This document shows positions 1 to 7,672 of a stretch of DNA of 44,221 bases, one piece after another (within the stretch, counting starts at the first letter, position 1; every line of letters starts with the position of its first letter). A program made the position numbers and the translations under genes. Where the stretch lies: contig NZ_WBKR01000024.1 of NCBI RefSeq assembly GCF_008868155.1, positions 1 through 44,221 of the forward strand, in the 5' to 3' direction. Origin of the DNA: Micromonospora sp. ALFpr18c (lineage in GTDB: Bacteria > Actinomycetota > Actinomycetes > Mycobacteriales > Micromonosporaceae). The notes beneath the pieces were generated by a model, which worked only from the letters and a program-made list of their open reading frames with translations, was not told where the DNA came from and did not search any database.

Positions 1-148
1 GGCACCCGTGGGGGCGGGGGTTGTGCTGTACGCGTCACCCTGGGACAGGGTGGCCGAAAGAACCGGCCGGGGGCCTGTCGGGTGGCGCTCGCAGCATTGT
101 GGGCCGCCGGCCGCCCGGGCGGGAGTCCCGGGACGGCCGGCATCGTCG

Positions 149-170
149 TTCTGTCGGGGACCCGACAGAA
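149..170 (-). terminator. Perfect 10-bp hairpin after aminotransferase gene
   Basis: TTCTGTCGGG and CCCGACAGAA are exact reverse complements separated by GA. The hairpin sits 3 nt past the minus-strand stop codon of the aminotransferase gene. No T-run follows on the minus strand, so it would be a hairpin-only terminator, common in high-GC actinomycetes. The 148 bases before it show no recognisable gene. Confidence 0.6.
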
Positions 171-173
171 GTG

Positions 174-1268
174 TCAGCTACGGATGTCCTCGACGGCCGC
201 GGCGAGGCGGCGGACGCCCTCGTCGATCCGGTCCGCGGTCACCGCCGAGAACGCCAGCCGCAGGGCGTGCCGTCCACCGTCGAGCACGAAGTCGCTGCCC
301 TTCACCACGGCGACGCCGCGCTCGGCCGCCGCCGGGGCGAGCCGGTCGACCAGGATGTCCTCCGGGAACTCCACCCAGAGGAAGTAGCCGCCGTCCGGCT
401 CCACGAACCGGGCCTGCGGCAGATGCCGGCGCAGCGACTCGGCGAGCACCCCGGCCCGCTCACCCAGTGCCGCGCGGACGGTGTCGATCGAGCGGTCGAT
501 GTCACCGGAGACGCAGAACTGGTGCACGATCGCCTGCGACACCATGCCGGGGGAGATGTAGAGGCTCGTCGCGTTCTTGGCGATGTCGGCGATCAGGTCC
601 GCCGGGCCGACCAGGTAACCGACCCGCACACCCGGGCAGACCGTCTTGGTGAAGCTCGACGCGTGCACCACCACGTTGCGGGTGTCCAGCGACAGCATCG
701 ACGGCAGCGGCTCGCCACGGAACCGGATGTCCGCGTACGGGTCGTCCTCGAAGATCGTGAACTCGTACTCGGCGGCCAGGTCGAGCAACTCCCGGCGCTT
801 CTCCAGGGACAGCGTCATGCCGGCCGGGTTCTGGTAGTTCGGGATGACGTGCGCGAGCCGGGGCCGGACCCCGGACTCCAGCAGCTTGCGCAACTCGGCC
901 GTGTCCAGACCGTCCGGCTGGACCGAGATGCCGTGCAGCTCGCTGCCCATCCGCTGGAGGTTGAGCAGCGTCCGGTCGTACGTCGGGCGTTCCACCACCA
1001 CCGCGTCACCCGGGCGGACCAGGTGGTCGAAGAGGAACGCGTCGGCCTGGAGCGACCCGTTGGTCACCAGCACCTGGTTGGCGGCGACCCCGTGCTTCTC
1101 GGCGATCCACTTGCGCAGCGGCACGTAGCCGACGGATGTGCCGTACGCCGTGACCCCCGCAGGGTCGGCGTCGAAGGCGCGAACGGCGGCGGCCTTGAGC
1201 CCTTCGACATCGACGATGTCCAGCGAGGGTGCGCCACGGGCGAAGGAGATCAGCTGCTCGGCGGTCAT
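174..1268 (-). CDS. PLP-dependent class I/II aminotransferase (MocR/LysN-like)
   Basis: Predicted cytosolic fold-type I aminotransferase of 364 aa. The PLP-binding lysine is K208 in the stretch SSFTKTVCPGVRVGY. The Asn of PNYQNPAG (about 147) and Asp/Tyr of EDDPYAD (about 175-178) are the usual cofactor contacts. It resembles the aminotransferase half of MocR proteins and the 2-aminoadipate/aromatic aminotransferases, without an N-terminal GntR helix-turn-helix. The reading frame stays open upstream to 1337, but I choose ATG 1268 because a TACTCT -10 element lies 8 nt before it and the alignable protein begins there. The amino donor cannot be told from sequence. A strong hairpin follows the stop. 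Confidence 0.85.
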   Translation of the reverse strand: MTAEQLISFARGAPSLDIVDVEGLKAAAVRAFDADPAGVTAYGTSVGYVPLRKWIAEKHGVAANQVLVTNGSLQADAFLFDHLVRPGDAVVVERPTYDRTLLNLQRMGSELHGISVQPDGLDTAELRKLLESGVRPRLAHVIPNYQNPAGMTLSLEKRRELLDLAAEYEFTIFEDDPYADIRFRGEPLPSMLSLDTRNVVVHASSFTKTVCPGVRVGYLVGPADLIADIAKNATSLYISPGMVSQAIVHQFCVSGDIDRSIDTVRAALGERAGVLAESLRRHLPQARFVEPDGGYFLWVEFPEDILVDRLAPAAAERGVAVVKGSDFVLDGGRHALRLAFSAVTADRIDEGVRRLAAAVEDIRS

Positions 1269-1276
1269 GGATGTTG

Positions 1277-1282
1277 AGAGTA
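1277..1282 (-). promoter_or_regulatory. Leaderless -10 element for aminotransferase
   Basis: On the minus strand TACTCT lies 8 nt before ATG 1268, matching the actinobacterial TANNNT leaderless arrangement. No clear -35 is seen. Confidence 0.4.
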
Positions 1283-1374
1283 CGGGCGGCGACGGGGAAC
1301 GCGCGCACGGCACGGCGATGTCCGCATCATGAGCCACCGGGTCGGGTGACCCGACGGGGCCGGACGGCGACAGA

Positions 1375-1833
1375 TCAGACCGGAAGGGCGAGCGAGTCGT
1401 GCTGCGCGGCCCGGGAAAACCCGTCCAGCTGCACGCCGAGCGCGTCGAGGAGCTGGCTCCAGTCGAAGTAGGACCGCCAGGAGACGATCCGCCCCCGGCG
1501 GGCCCGCACCACGTCGGCCACCTCCCAGCTCACCGTGCGGCCGGTGGGCGCGACGGTGCCGAACGGCGAGTGCAACGTGCCGGTGTGGGTGCCGGTCAGC
1601 CGCAGCTCCACGGCCGCACCGCCGGCCGTGCGCACCGTGCCCCGCGGGTCGACCCGCAGGTCCGGAAAGGCGCCGGTCCAGGTACGCAGGAGCGCGGGCA
1701 ACTCGATCGGCCGGACCGTCACGCCCGGCATGGAGTAGAACGCCTCCGGGGCGTAGAGGTCCGGCAGGCGGGCCACATCCCGGTTCAGGAGCATGGCGTA
1801 CTGCTGGCTGATCAGCCGCTCCGCGTCACGCAT
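1375..1833 (-). CDS. SnoaL/NTF2-like small protein
   Basis: 152-aa protein with the cone-shaped NTF2/SnoaL-type pattern: an N-terminal helix (residues about 5-30, MRDAERLISQQYAMLLNRD), a YAPEAFY segment, a central helix ending in TGAFPDLRV, and C-terminal strands with GRIVSWRSYFDWSQLLDALG. This is typical of ester-cyclase-like actinobacterial proteins. The family covers polyketide cyclases, isomerases and non-enzymatic binding proteins, so no substrate is assigned. ATG 1833 is chosen because GGGAGG sits 6-7 nt upstream on the minus strand; an in-frame ATG at 1860 is the alternative. It is followed by a separate CBS gene on the same strand. Confidence 0.7.
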   Translation of the reverse strand: MRDAERLISQQYAMLLNRDVARLPDLYAPEAFYSMPGVTVRPIELPALLRTWTGAFPDLRVDPRGTVRTAGGAAVELRLTGTHTGTLHSPFGTVAPTGRTVSWEVADVVRARRGRIVSWRSYFDWSQLLDALGVQLDGFSRAAQHDSLALPV

Positions 1834-1916
1834 CGGGCCCTCCCGGACGGGCCACGGCATCTCCGCGCCCGCAAGGGATCCTTACCCCTCGATCCGACCC
1901 GGCACACCCGGACCGG

Positions 1917-2309
1917 TCAGGTCGTCGCGACCGCCTGACTGTCCGCCCAGACCCGCATGATGTCCCGCACCGAGATCACCCCGGCCACCTCGCGGCCGTC
2001 CAGGACCACCAGGTGCCGGAAACCGCCCCGGGCCATCGCGGCGGCTGCCTCGGCCACCGTCCAGTCCGGGCCGGCGTAGACCACATCCCAGGTCAGGTGC
2101 GCGCCGGTGCGTTCCACGTCGCAGTCCAGACCGGCGCCGATGGCCTTCAACACGTCGCGTTCGGTCATGATCCCGACGCCCTCCGAATCCGGGTCGATCA
2201 CGACCGCCGATCCGGCACCACGGGCCGACATCATCCGGGCCGCCTGGCGCAGGGTGTGCTCCGGACCGACGACGAGGACATGGCTGGACATCGCTTCCCG
2301 TACCTGCAT
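1917..2309 (-). CDS. CBS domain-pair protein
   Basis: 130-aa stand-alone Bateman module. The first CBS motif spans about residues 5-60 (AMSSHVLVVGPEHTLRQAA to GIMTERDVLKA) and the second about 70-123 (YAGPDWTVAEAAAAMARGG to GVISVRDIMRVW). Both end in the typical GIMTERD/GVISVRD strand-helix turn that binds adenosine nucleotides. No catalytic domain is attached, so it likely senses nucleotide or acts through a partner. AAAGGAG precedes ATG 2309 by 9 nt; a GTG immediately upstream at 2312 is equally possible. It is divergent from the Nudix gene across about 110 nt. Confidence 0.85.
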   Translation of the reverse strand: MQVREAMSSHVLVVGPEHTLRQAARMMSARGAGSAVVIDPDSEGVGIMTERDVLKAIGAGLDCDVERTGAHLTWDVVYAGPDWTVAEAAAAMARGGFRHLVVLDGREVAGVISVRDIMRVWADSQAVATT

Positions 2310-2411
2310 CACACATCACTCCTTTGGGACGGTGGCATCCGGTACCGACATCGTGGTCCGTGGATGTTTCCGGGACAAGACCGGGCATCGCCGCGATGCC
2401 GGACCGCTCGC

Positions 2412-2417
2412 TACTGT
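2412..2417 (+). promoter_or_regulatory. Leaderless -10 element for Nudix gene
   Basis: TACTGT ends 6 nt before GTG 2424, placing the transcription start at the start codon. There is no ribosome binding site, consistent with leaderless translation. Confidence 0.45.
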
Positions 2418-2423
2418 CGAACG

Positions 2424-2873
2424 GTGTCCACCGAGCCCCTGCGCTGTGCCGGCGCGCTGATCGTCGACCACGACGGCCGCATCTTCTTCCAGCGCCGCTC
2501 CGAACACCGACGCCTCTTTCCCAACTGCTGGGACATCGTCGGCGGCCACCTGGACCCGGGCGAGGATATCGACGACGCGCTGCGCCGGGAGATCACCGAG
2601 GAGACCGGCTGGATCCTCTCGCACGTCCTCGGTCAGGTGGGTGAATACCAGTACGTCGGCGATGACGGCCTGGTCCGGATCGAGCACGACTTCCTGGTAC
2701 GCGTCGACGGCGACCTCGACCACCCGAGGTTGGAGGCCGGCAAGCACACCGAGTACCGCTGGCTGGCCGAACACGAGGTGACCGTGCTCGACGAGAACCG
2801 CGACGTCAACGACGGGCTGATCCGGCGGATCGCGGAGGAGGGCTTCGCCGTCCTGCGGTCGATCGGTCTGTGA
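2424..2873 (+). CDS. Nudix hydrolase
   Basis: 149-aa Nudix protein. The signature GX5EX7REUXEEXGU is present as GHLDPGEDIDDALRREITEE followed by TGW, with the metal-binding Glu residues in REITEE. The preceding FFQRRSEHRRLFPNCWDIVG is typical of the fold and recalls the IPP-isomerase/MutT-like branch. It hydrolyses a nucleoside diphosphate linked to an unknown group. GTG 2424 is chosen because the family N-terminus (STEPLRCAGALIVDHDGRIF) starts there and a TACTGT -10 lies 6 nt upstream. Its stop overlaps the next gene by 4 nt (GTGA), so the two are probably co-translated. Confidence 0.85.
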   Translation: MSTEPLRCAGALIVDHDGRIFFQRRSEHRRLFPNCWDIVGGHLDPGEDIDDALRREITEETGWILSHVLGQVGEYQYVGDDGLVRIEHDFLVRVDGDLDHPRLEAGKHTEYRWLAEHEVTVLDENRDVNDGLIRRIAEEGFAVLRSIGL

Positions 2874-3637
2874 ACACCGTCGAGCTGACGCCGCACCGGC
2901 TCGCCGGGCTGCTCGCACCGGCCGTGGACCGGACGTTCCGCGCCGGCATGCTGGCCGGGCGGCACGGCGGCGGCGCCGAGCTGAGCCAGCGGTACGGCGG
3001 CCCGACCGCGAACGGCTACCTGGTGGACCTGCGCACCCGCCTCGCCGCGCCGGGCGGCACGGTCGACGGGCCGGGCTTCGCGGCGGTCACCCGGTACGGC
3101 GACCCGGTCGCCGTCCGCCGGGCCGTGGACAAGCAGGTGGCGTACGGGATGCTGCACCGCCGCCCGGACGGCGCGCTCTCCGCCACCGAACGGGGTGCCG
3201 CCTTCCTCACCGAGCTGTGCCAGGTGCACGCCGAGGTCACCGAGGAACTGTGGGCCGGGCACGACGAGCGGGTGGCGCGGTTGGTGGCCGCGCTCGGCCG
3301 GGTCCTGGCGTACGCCCTGTTGCTCGCCGACGAGGAGGGCGCACCCACCGGCTCGGCGTTCACCGCGCTGGCGCCCCCGTACGAGCCGGACGGCACACCG
3401 TCGGGCGTGCTGCTGCTCAACCGGCTGGGCACGCTGCGCTACCACCGGGCCGACGCGCACGCCGCGGCCTGGACCGCCGCCGGGCACACCGCCTCGACCG
3501 TCGCCGCGCTGCCGGCCGGCCCCGAACGGGTCGCCATCGAACTGGAGACCGACCGTCGGGCCGCCGGCGCGTACTCCGTGCTCAGCGCGGACGAGCGGCT
3601 GACGATGCTCGCCGACCTGGCCGCGCTGCCCGGCTGA
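2870..3637 (+). CDS. Unrecognised actinobacterial protein, possible winged-helix fold
   Basis: 255-aa soluble protein that I do not recognise with confidence. It begins HRLAGLLAPAVDRTFRAGM. Residues about 60-115 (GFAAVTRYGDPVAVRRAVD, then YGMLHRRPDGALSATERGAAFL) look like a MarR-type winged helix, with a recognition-helix region and a wing ending in LSATERG. The helical C-terminal half is rich in Ala/Leu. It resembles actinobacterial SCO6745-type helix-turn-helix proteins, but that is from memory of pattern only. GTG 2870 overlaps the Nudix stop by 4 nt, so it is in the same operon. It ends about 80 nt before the cytidylyltransferase start. Confidence 0.6.
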   Translation: MNTVELTPHRLAGLLAPAVDRTFRAGMLAGRHGGGAELSQRYGGPTANGYLVDLRTRLAAPGGTVDGPGFAAVTRYGDPVAVRRAVDKQVAYGMLHRRPDGALSATERGAAFLTELCQVHAEVTEELWAGHDERVARLVAALGRVLAYALLLADEEGAPTGSAFTALAPPYEPDGTPSGVLLLNRLGTLRYHRADAHAAAWTAAGHTASTVAALPAGPERVAIELETDRRAAGAYSVLSADERLTMLADLAALPG

Positions 3638-3671
3638 CCCGGTTGGCCGGAGCCGCCCGGCCAACCGGGGC

Positions 3672-3677
3672 TATCCT
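3672..3677 (+). promoter_or_regulatory. -10 element for the cytidylyltransferase cassette
   Basis: TATCCT with a predicted start near 3684 would give a 33-nt leader carrying the GAGGGAGG ribosome binding site (3701-3708) before ATG 3717. An in-frame GTG at 3684, exactly at the predicted transcript start, is an alternative leaderless start adding 11 residues. Confidence 0.45.
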
Positions 3678-3716
3678 CCACCGGTGACGGGGAGCAGCAC
3701 GAGGGAGGATGTCGCG

Positions 3717-4448
3717 ATGATCGGAATGGTCCTTGCGGCCGGGGCGGGGCGCCGGCTGCGCCCGTACACCGACACGCTGCCGAAGGCGTTGGTGCCGGTC
3801 GACGGCGAGACCACGATCCTGGACATCGCGCTGGGCAACCTCGCCGAGGTCGGGCTCACCGACATCGTGATCGTGGTCGGCTACGCGGCGGACGCGGTCC
3901 GCGAGCGGCAGGCCGACCTGGAGAAGCGGTACGGGGTGACGCTCACCCTCGTGCACAACGACAAGGCCGAGGAGTGGAACAACGCCTACTCGCTGTGGCT
4001 GGCCCGGGAGTACTTCGCACGCGGGGTGCTGCTGGTCAACGGGGACACCGTGCACCCGGTGAGCGTGGAGAAGACCCTGCTGGCCGAACGCGGCCCGGGC
4101 ATCCTGCTCGCGGTGGACACCCTCAAGCCGCTGGCCGAGGAGGAGATGAAGACCACCTTCGACGCCGCCGGCCAGCTCACCCGGATCACCAAGATCATGG
4201 ATCCGGGCGAGGCGTACGGGGAGTACATCGGCGCGACGCTGATCGAGCCGCAGGTCGCCGACGCCCTCGCCGACGCCCTGGAGGCGACCTGGCGGCGCGA
4301 CCCGAACCTCTACTACGAGGACGGCTACCAGGAGTTCGCCGACCGCGGTGGCGAGGTGCGGGCAGCTCCGATCGGTGACGTGCCCTGGGTGGAGGTCGAC
4401 AACCACGCCGACCTGGCCCGCGCGCGGGAGATCGCGTGCCGCTACTAG
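3717..4448 (+). CDS. LicC/IPCT-like sugar- or polyol-phosphate cytidylyltransferase
   Basis: 243-aa nucleotidyltransferase with a Rossmann-type NTP domain. The P-loop-like LAAGAGRRLRPYTDTLPKAL has the catalytic Lys near residue 22. NGDTVHP carries the metal-binding Asp. EWNNAYSLWLAREYF, YYEDGYQEF and WVEVDNHADL are hallmarks of the phosphocholine/inositol-1-phosphate cytidylyltransferase family (LicC, COG1213). It should form a CDP- or NDP-alcohol from a phosphorylated alcohol. ATG 3717 is chosen because GAGGGAGG is 8 nt upstream. It overlaps the next gene by 13 nt. With the following dehydrogenase and CDP-alcohol transferase it forms a self-contained pathway; the alcohol is probably a glycerol phosphate, inferred from the neighbour. 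Confidence 0.85.
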   Translation: MIGMVLAAGAGRRLRPYTDTLPKALVPVDGETTILDIALGNLAEVGLTDIVIVVGYAADAVRERQADLEKRYGVTLTLVHNDKAEEWNNAYSLWLAREYFARGVLLVNGDTVHPVSVEKTLLAERGPGILLAVDTLKPLAEEEMKTTFDAAGQLTRITKIMDPGEAYGEYIGATLIEPQVADALADALEATWRRDPNLYYEDGYQEFADRGGEVRAAPIGDVPWVEVDNHADLARAREIACRY

Positions 4449-5503
4449 CCCGCAGCGTCCTCACCCCACTGCACATCGACGTACGACGTGGGGCGGTCGC
4501 CGACCTGGGCGCGATCCTGGCTGATGGGCGGATCTCCTCCGGTGGCGACGTCGCCGTGGTGGTCGGCCCGGGTCAGGGTGCCCAGATCGCGGAGCTGATC
4601 CGACCGTCGCTGCGCTCGGCCGACGTGTTCACCGTCTCCGGCGGCACTCTGGACGCCGCCGACGACCTGGGCGGCAAACTCCGCGCCCGCTCGTACGACG
4701 CGGTCGTCGGGATCGGCGGCGGCAAGACCATAGACGTGGCCAAGTACGCGGCCACCCGGCGAGGGCTGCCGATGGTGTCGGTGGCGACCAGCCTCGCCAA
4801 CGACGGGATCGGCTCCCCGGTGTCCAGCCTCATCACCGACGGGCTCAAGGGCTCCTACGGGGTGCACATCCCGATCGCGGTGATCGTCGACCTGGACTTC
4901 GTGGAGAGCGGCCCGGACCGGCACAACCGGGCCGGCATCGGCGACGTGATCAGCAACATCAGCGCGTTGGCCGACTGGGAGCTGTCCCGGCAGGTACGCG
5001 GCGAGCCGGTCGACGGGCTGGCCGCGTCGCTGGCCCGCGCGGGCGCCGAGGCGGTGCTCAACCACCCCGGCGACATGACCGACGACGCGTTCGTCACCGT
5101 GCTGGCCGAGGCGCTGATCTCCAGCGGCCTGGCGATGGCGGTGTGCGGCACCAGCCGGCCGTCCAGTGGCGGCTGCCACGAGATCATGCACGCCGTCGAC
5201 TCGCTCTTTCCCGGCACCGCCTCACACGGCGAACTGGCCGGGCTGGGCGCGCTGTTCTGCACCTGGCTACGCGGGGACCTGCGCCGATTCGGGGAGATGT
5301 CGGCCTGCCTCGCCCGGCACGGCCTGCCCCGGCTCCCGGCCGAGGTGGGGCTCACCGACGACCAGTTCGTGGAGGCGGTGCAGTTCGCGCCGCGTACCCG
5401 ACCGGACCGCTACACGATCCTCGAACACCTGGCGTTGTCGCCTACCGAGACGCGGGAGCGGCTGGCAGACTACGCCGGTGCAATCCGCGACCAGCTTGGC
5501 TGA
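4436..5503 (+). CDS. Glycerol-1-phosphate dehydrogenase-like (Fe-ADH_2/AraM family)
   Basis: 355-aa member of the dehydroquinate synthase-like/iron alcohol dehydrogenase superfamily. GIGGGKTIDVAKYAA is the NAD(P)-binding glycine motif. VATSLANDGIGSPVSS matches the substrate motif of sn-glycerol-1-phosphate dehydrogenases (archaeal EgsA, bacterial AraM), usually read S-HDGI-SP, here with ND in place of HD. Metal ligands are likely Asp in GDVISNI and His in GGCHEIMHAVD and SHGELAG. The expected reaction is DHAP to sn-glycerol-1-phosphate, the archaeal-type glycerol stereochemistry. A dehydroquinate-synthase-like cyclase is less likely because of that motif. GTG 4436 overlaps the cytidylyltransferase by 13 nt. 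Confidence 0.8.
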   Translation: MPLLARSVLTPLHIDVRRGAVADLGAILADGRISSGGDVAVVVGPGQGAQIAELIRPSLRSADVFTVSGGTLDAADDLGGKLRARSYDAVVGIGGGKTIDVAKYAATRRGLPMVSVATSLANDGIGSPVSSLITDGLKGSYGVHIPIAVIVDLDFVESGPDRHNRAGIGDVISNISALADWELSRQVRGEPVDGLAASLARAGAEAVLNHPGDMTDDAFVTVLAEALISSGLAMAVCGTSRPSSGGCHEIMHAVDSLFPGTASHGELAGLGALFCTWLRGDLRRFGEMSACLARHGLPRLPAEVGLTDDQFVEAVQFAPRTRPDRYTILEHLALSPTETRERLADYAGAIRDQLG

Positions 5504-6197
5504 GCCCCGTCCCACCGTCGCCGACTTCCACCGGGTCAACCGGGGTGGCGGCCTGTTCAGCGAGTCGATCAGCCAGTGGCTGGGCGCGGTCTTCGCGCTG
5601 GTCGCCCAGCGACTCGGGCTGCGCCCGACCGCGCTGACCGTCACCAACCTGATGCTCGGCCTGGCCACCTCGGTCACCGTGGTGGCGCTCGCCGGCCCGG
5701 TCGCCGCCGGTGACGTACCGGCCTGGGTCGTCGGCCTGCTCGCCCTGGTCGGCTGGCAGGTCGCGTACTCCCTGGACTGCGCCGACGGGCAGCTCGCCCG
5801 GGTGACCGGCCAGGGCAGCGCGGCCGGGGCGCGTGTCGACGTGCTCTGCGACGTGGCCGCGCAGATCGCCCTGGTGGCCGCGCTCGCCGCCACCGCCGTG
5901 GCGCAGGAGCCGTCGACCCCGACCTGGCTGGTGGCGACCTTCGCCGGCACCTGGATGGTCAACCTGGTGACGTCGGTGATGCAGGCCGGCCCGAACGCCG
6001 CCAGCATGGTCACCTCGACCTCGCTGCCGGTGCGCCTCGTGAAGCTGGTCCGCGACTACGGCGCGGTGGTCTTCGTGGCGGCCCTGGTGCTGGCCGTGGC
6101 CCCCGCGCTGGTCCTCTGGGTGATGGTCGCGTTCACCATCGTCAACGGCGGCTTCCTGCTCGCCAGCATCGCCTTCTCCGCCCGCGCCTCCCTGTAG
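5478..6197 (+). CDS. CDP-alcohol phosphatidyltransferase
   Basis: 239-aa integral membrane enzyme. The family signature D-x2-D-G-x2-A-R-x8-G-x3-D-x3-D is complete: DCADGQLAR followed, at exact spacing, by G, D and D in GARVDVLCD. About five to six hydrophobic helices follow (LMLGLATSVTVVALAG, VVGLLALVGWQVAYSL, IALVAALAATAVA, then two near the C-terminus). It moves a phosphoryl alcohol from a CDP-carrier, either taking the head group from CDP-alcohol or the lipid from CDP-diacylglycerol. GTG 5478 overlaps the preceding gene by 26 nt; TTG 5496 is an alternative. Context suggests the CDP-alcohol is made by the upstream cytidylyltransferase. Confidence 0.85.
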   Translation: MQSATSLAEPRPTVADFHRVNRGGGLFSESISQWLGAVFALVAQRLGLRPTALTVTNLMLGLATSVTVVALAGPVAAGDVPAWVVGLLALVGWQVAYSLDCADGQLARVTGQGSAAGARVDVLCDVAAQIALVAALAATAVAQEPSTPTWLVATFAGTWMVNLVTSVMQAGPNAASMVTSTSLPVRLVKLVRDYGAVVFVAALVLAVAPALVLWVMVAFTIVNGGFLLASIAFSARASL

Positions 6198-6356
6198 GAA
6201 CCCGGTGGCGCGTCGACGGAACGCCACCCACGACAGAGAGGGCCTGGTGGTAGTGGTCGAGGTCCTCAAGCCGTTATGCGCCCGGACGGGCTACCGACCT
6301 GGACCCGCGCCCAGAACGGCCCCACCCCCGCCTACCTTGCCTTCGCCTGTCGCTGC

Positions 6357-6971
6357 TTACGCTCTACGAGCGAAGCCGGATCCGCCACCATGGCCGTGTG
6401 AAGCGCCGGGCGGTGGCGGAAACCCACCCGGAGGGCCATATACCGGCAAACCTCCTCCCGGTGGGGAAGCCACCGGAGCCTGAGGCCTGCCGAACTGGGC
6501 AGATGCACTCGTCAACGCAGCGGCGCTGGAACTCGGGTAGGCGCCCCTGGGAGCTGCCTGCGGCGGGCCGGACGGGCCAGCCTGACGTGGCGCAATTCGT
6601 CGGACTGCCACCGGCACCACTTGCGGAAAAGGTTGAGCGAATCTTTCATTCAGGAAAATGAAGAACGGGTCGGTAGTCCTTAGGTGAAATCGCTGACTTT
6701 GATCGGAATTGAGGAACTCAACGAATTTCACAAGGGCCGATTCTATAGCTCTCGATCGCTCTTGAATCTCCTGATCTTCTCTCAACCCCGTCGCCAAAAC
6801 CCTGGCCTCGTCCCGCTCATGAGTCATGGCTCCATCCCGGCCAACTCCGGCCACGAATTTCAGGAAGCGGTAATCAGGGTCGTTCCGATAATCTTTATCG
6901 ACCTGGTGATATAAATCGCTGGCCTTCTCCACCAAAAATTCGGTGCGATTTGGATCATTAGGTGCAGCCAT
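6357..6971 (-). CDS. Unrecognised protein with Pro/Gly-rich tail (island protein A)
   Basis: 204-aa protein that I do not recognise. Residues 1-115 look folded and charged, largely helical (FLVEKASDLYHQVDKDYRND, then ERDEARVLATGLREDQEIQE, then VKFVEFLNSD), ending in the aromatic patch DPFFIFLNERF. From about 116 on it is low-complexity Pro/Gly/Ala/Ser with repeated PPGG and PPPPG. No signal peptide or membrane helix. ATG 6971 is preceded by only a weak GGA; ATG 6983 in the same frame adds 4 residues, and the frame is open to 7061. Codon use and GC are markedly lower than in neighbours, suggesting transfer. It lies 197 nt behind island protein B on the same strand. Confidence 0.5.
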   Translation of the reverse strand: MAAPNDPNRTEFLVEKASDLYHQVDKDYRNDPDYRFLKFVAGVGRDGAMTHERDEARVLATGLREDQEIQERSRAIESALVKFVEFLNSDQSQRFHLRTTDPFFIFLNERFAQPFPQVVPVAVRRIAPRQAGPSGPPQAAPRGAYPSSSAAALTSASAQFGRPQAPVASPPGGGLPVYGPPGGFPPPPGASHGHGGGSGFARRA

Positions 6972-7168
6972 TCGAATATCCATTCTGGCGAGATTACGAG
7001 CCGACGGGATCGGCGAGATCTTCGGCGCTATCGACCGCGAAGCCGCCCGACACATCAACACCGAGCAACTTGTCGCCGCGTAGCCACCCAGTTGCCCGAC
7101 AGTCTCTAAGTGCGACCGGCAGTAGGCGTCCAGTCCCGAACCACGCCCAACTCCTTGCTGAGATCACG

Positions 7169-7618
7169 TCACTGCCGGCGAACTGACCCATTCCCCGACC
7201 GACTCCCGTGCTGCTGCCACCGGTTGCTTCCGGCACTCGACTGGCCTCCGGCGGGACCAGCCTGTCCTGCGCCCCCGTGAGCCGCACCCGGAGCCGAAGC
7301 TGCGCTAGTCAACGCCACAACCGCAGGCCGGGTAGTAGAAAGAGTCCGCATATAGGGAAGTTGGTTGCTGGTTTGGTACAACCAGTCCAGCGTCGCCCGC
7401 CGAGTCCAGAGCCCAGGGTTAGTAAACGTCTCGTCGTGGTCGGCGCGAATTACCTGATTATTCCGGTCACGCCGATACGCAAACGTAAGATCTCCTCGGA
7501 AGGCCTCCAGCGCTTGAATAAAATCAGCCGCTGCACAGCTTTCCGCACCAAACGACCTTGCTGCGTCGTCTTTGTACCGTGTCGAGACATCCGCTTCCGA
7601 GTACCATCGGCCATACAT
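7169..7618 (-). CDS. Unrecognised protein with Ala/Gly-rich tail (island protein B)
   Basis: 149-aa protein of unknown function. The N-terminal 90 residues (GRWYSEADVSTRYKDDAARS, DFIQALEAFRGDLTFAYRRD, LWTRRATLDWLYQTSNQLPY) look folded, with several Trp/Tyr. The remainder is a low-complexity Ala/Gly/Ser/Gln tail ending NGSVRRQ. ATG 7618 is chosen because GGGAGGAACAGC precedes it, one of the clearest ribosome binding sites in this stretch; the open frame continues upstream to 7723. Like protein A it has AT-richer codons. The shared plan (aromatic-rich globular part plus disordered tail, with AALTSASA in A and VALTSAAS in B) suggests the two work together or share ancestry, an inference. Confidence 0.55.
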   Translation of the reverse strand: MYGRWYSEADVSTRYKDDAARSFGAESCAAADFIQALEAFRGDLTFAYRRDRNNQVIRADHDETFTNPGLWTRRATLDWLYQTSNQLPYMRTLSTTRPAVVALTSAASAPGAAHGGAGQAGPAGGQSSAGSNRWQQHGSRSGNGSVRRQ

Positions 7619-7654
7619 GCTGTTCCTCCCTTGAATTATCGGAATGGAAGCGCA

Positions 7655-7672
7655 TGCCACGATCAAGTGGCA
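7655..7672. promoter_or_regulatory. Inverted repeat upstream of island protein B
   Basis: TGCCAC and GTGGCA are perfect 6-bp arms separated by GATCAA, about 40 nt upstream of ATG 7618 on the minus strand. A GATAAT-like -10 element lies between it and the ribosome binding site. Candidate operator only. Confidence 0.3.

Noticed and set aside
174..1277. Long open frames opposite the aminotransferase and many other genes
   Set aside because: They are Arg/Gly/Pro-rich shadows caused by high GC; the opposite strand carries the protein with recognisable motifs.
2870..3637. Assigning the 255-aa protein a definite enzymatic role from its cassette neighbours
   Set aside because: It is coupled to the Nudix gene rather than to the cytidylyltransferase, and no catalytic motif is visible.
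6198..6356. Possible tRNA or other structured RNA after the CDP-alcohol transferase
   Set aside because: No T-arm consensus or cloverleaf could be drawn; only a weak hairpin near 6350-6375 is seen.
6994..7287. 97-aa minus-strand frame overlapping island protein B
   Set aside because: No ribosome site, no protein-like composition, and it overlaps the better-supported gene.
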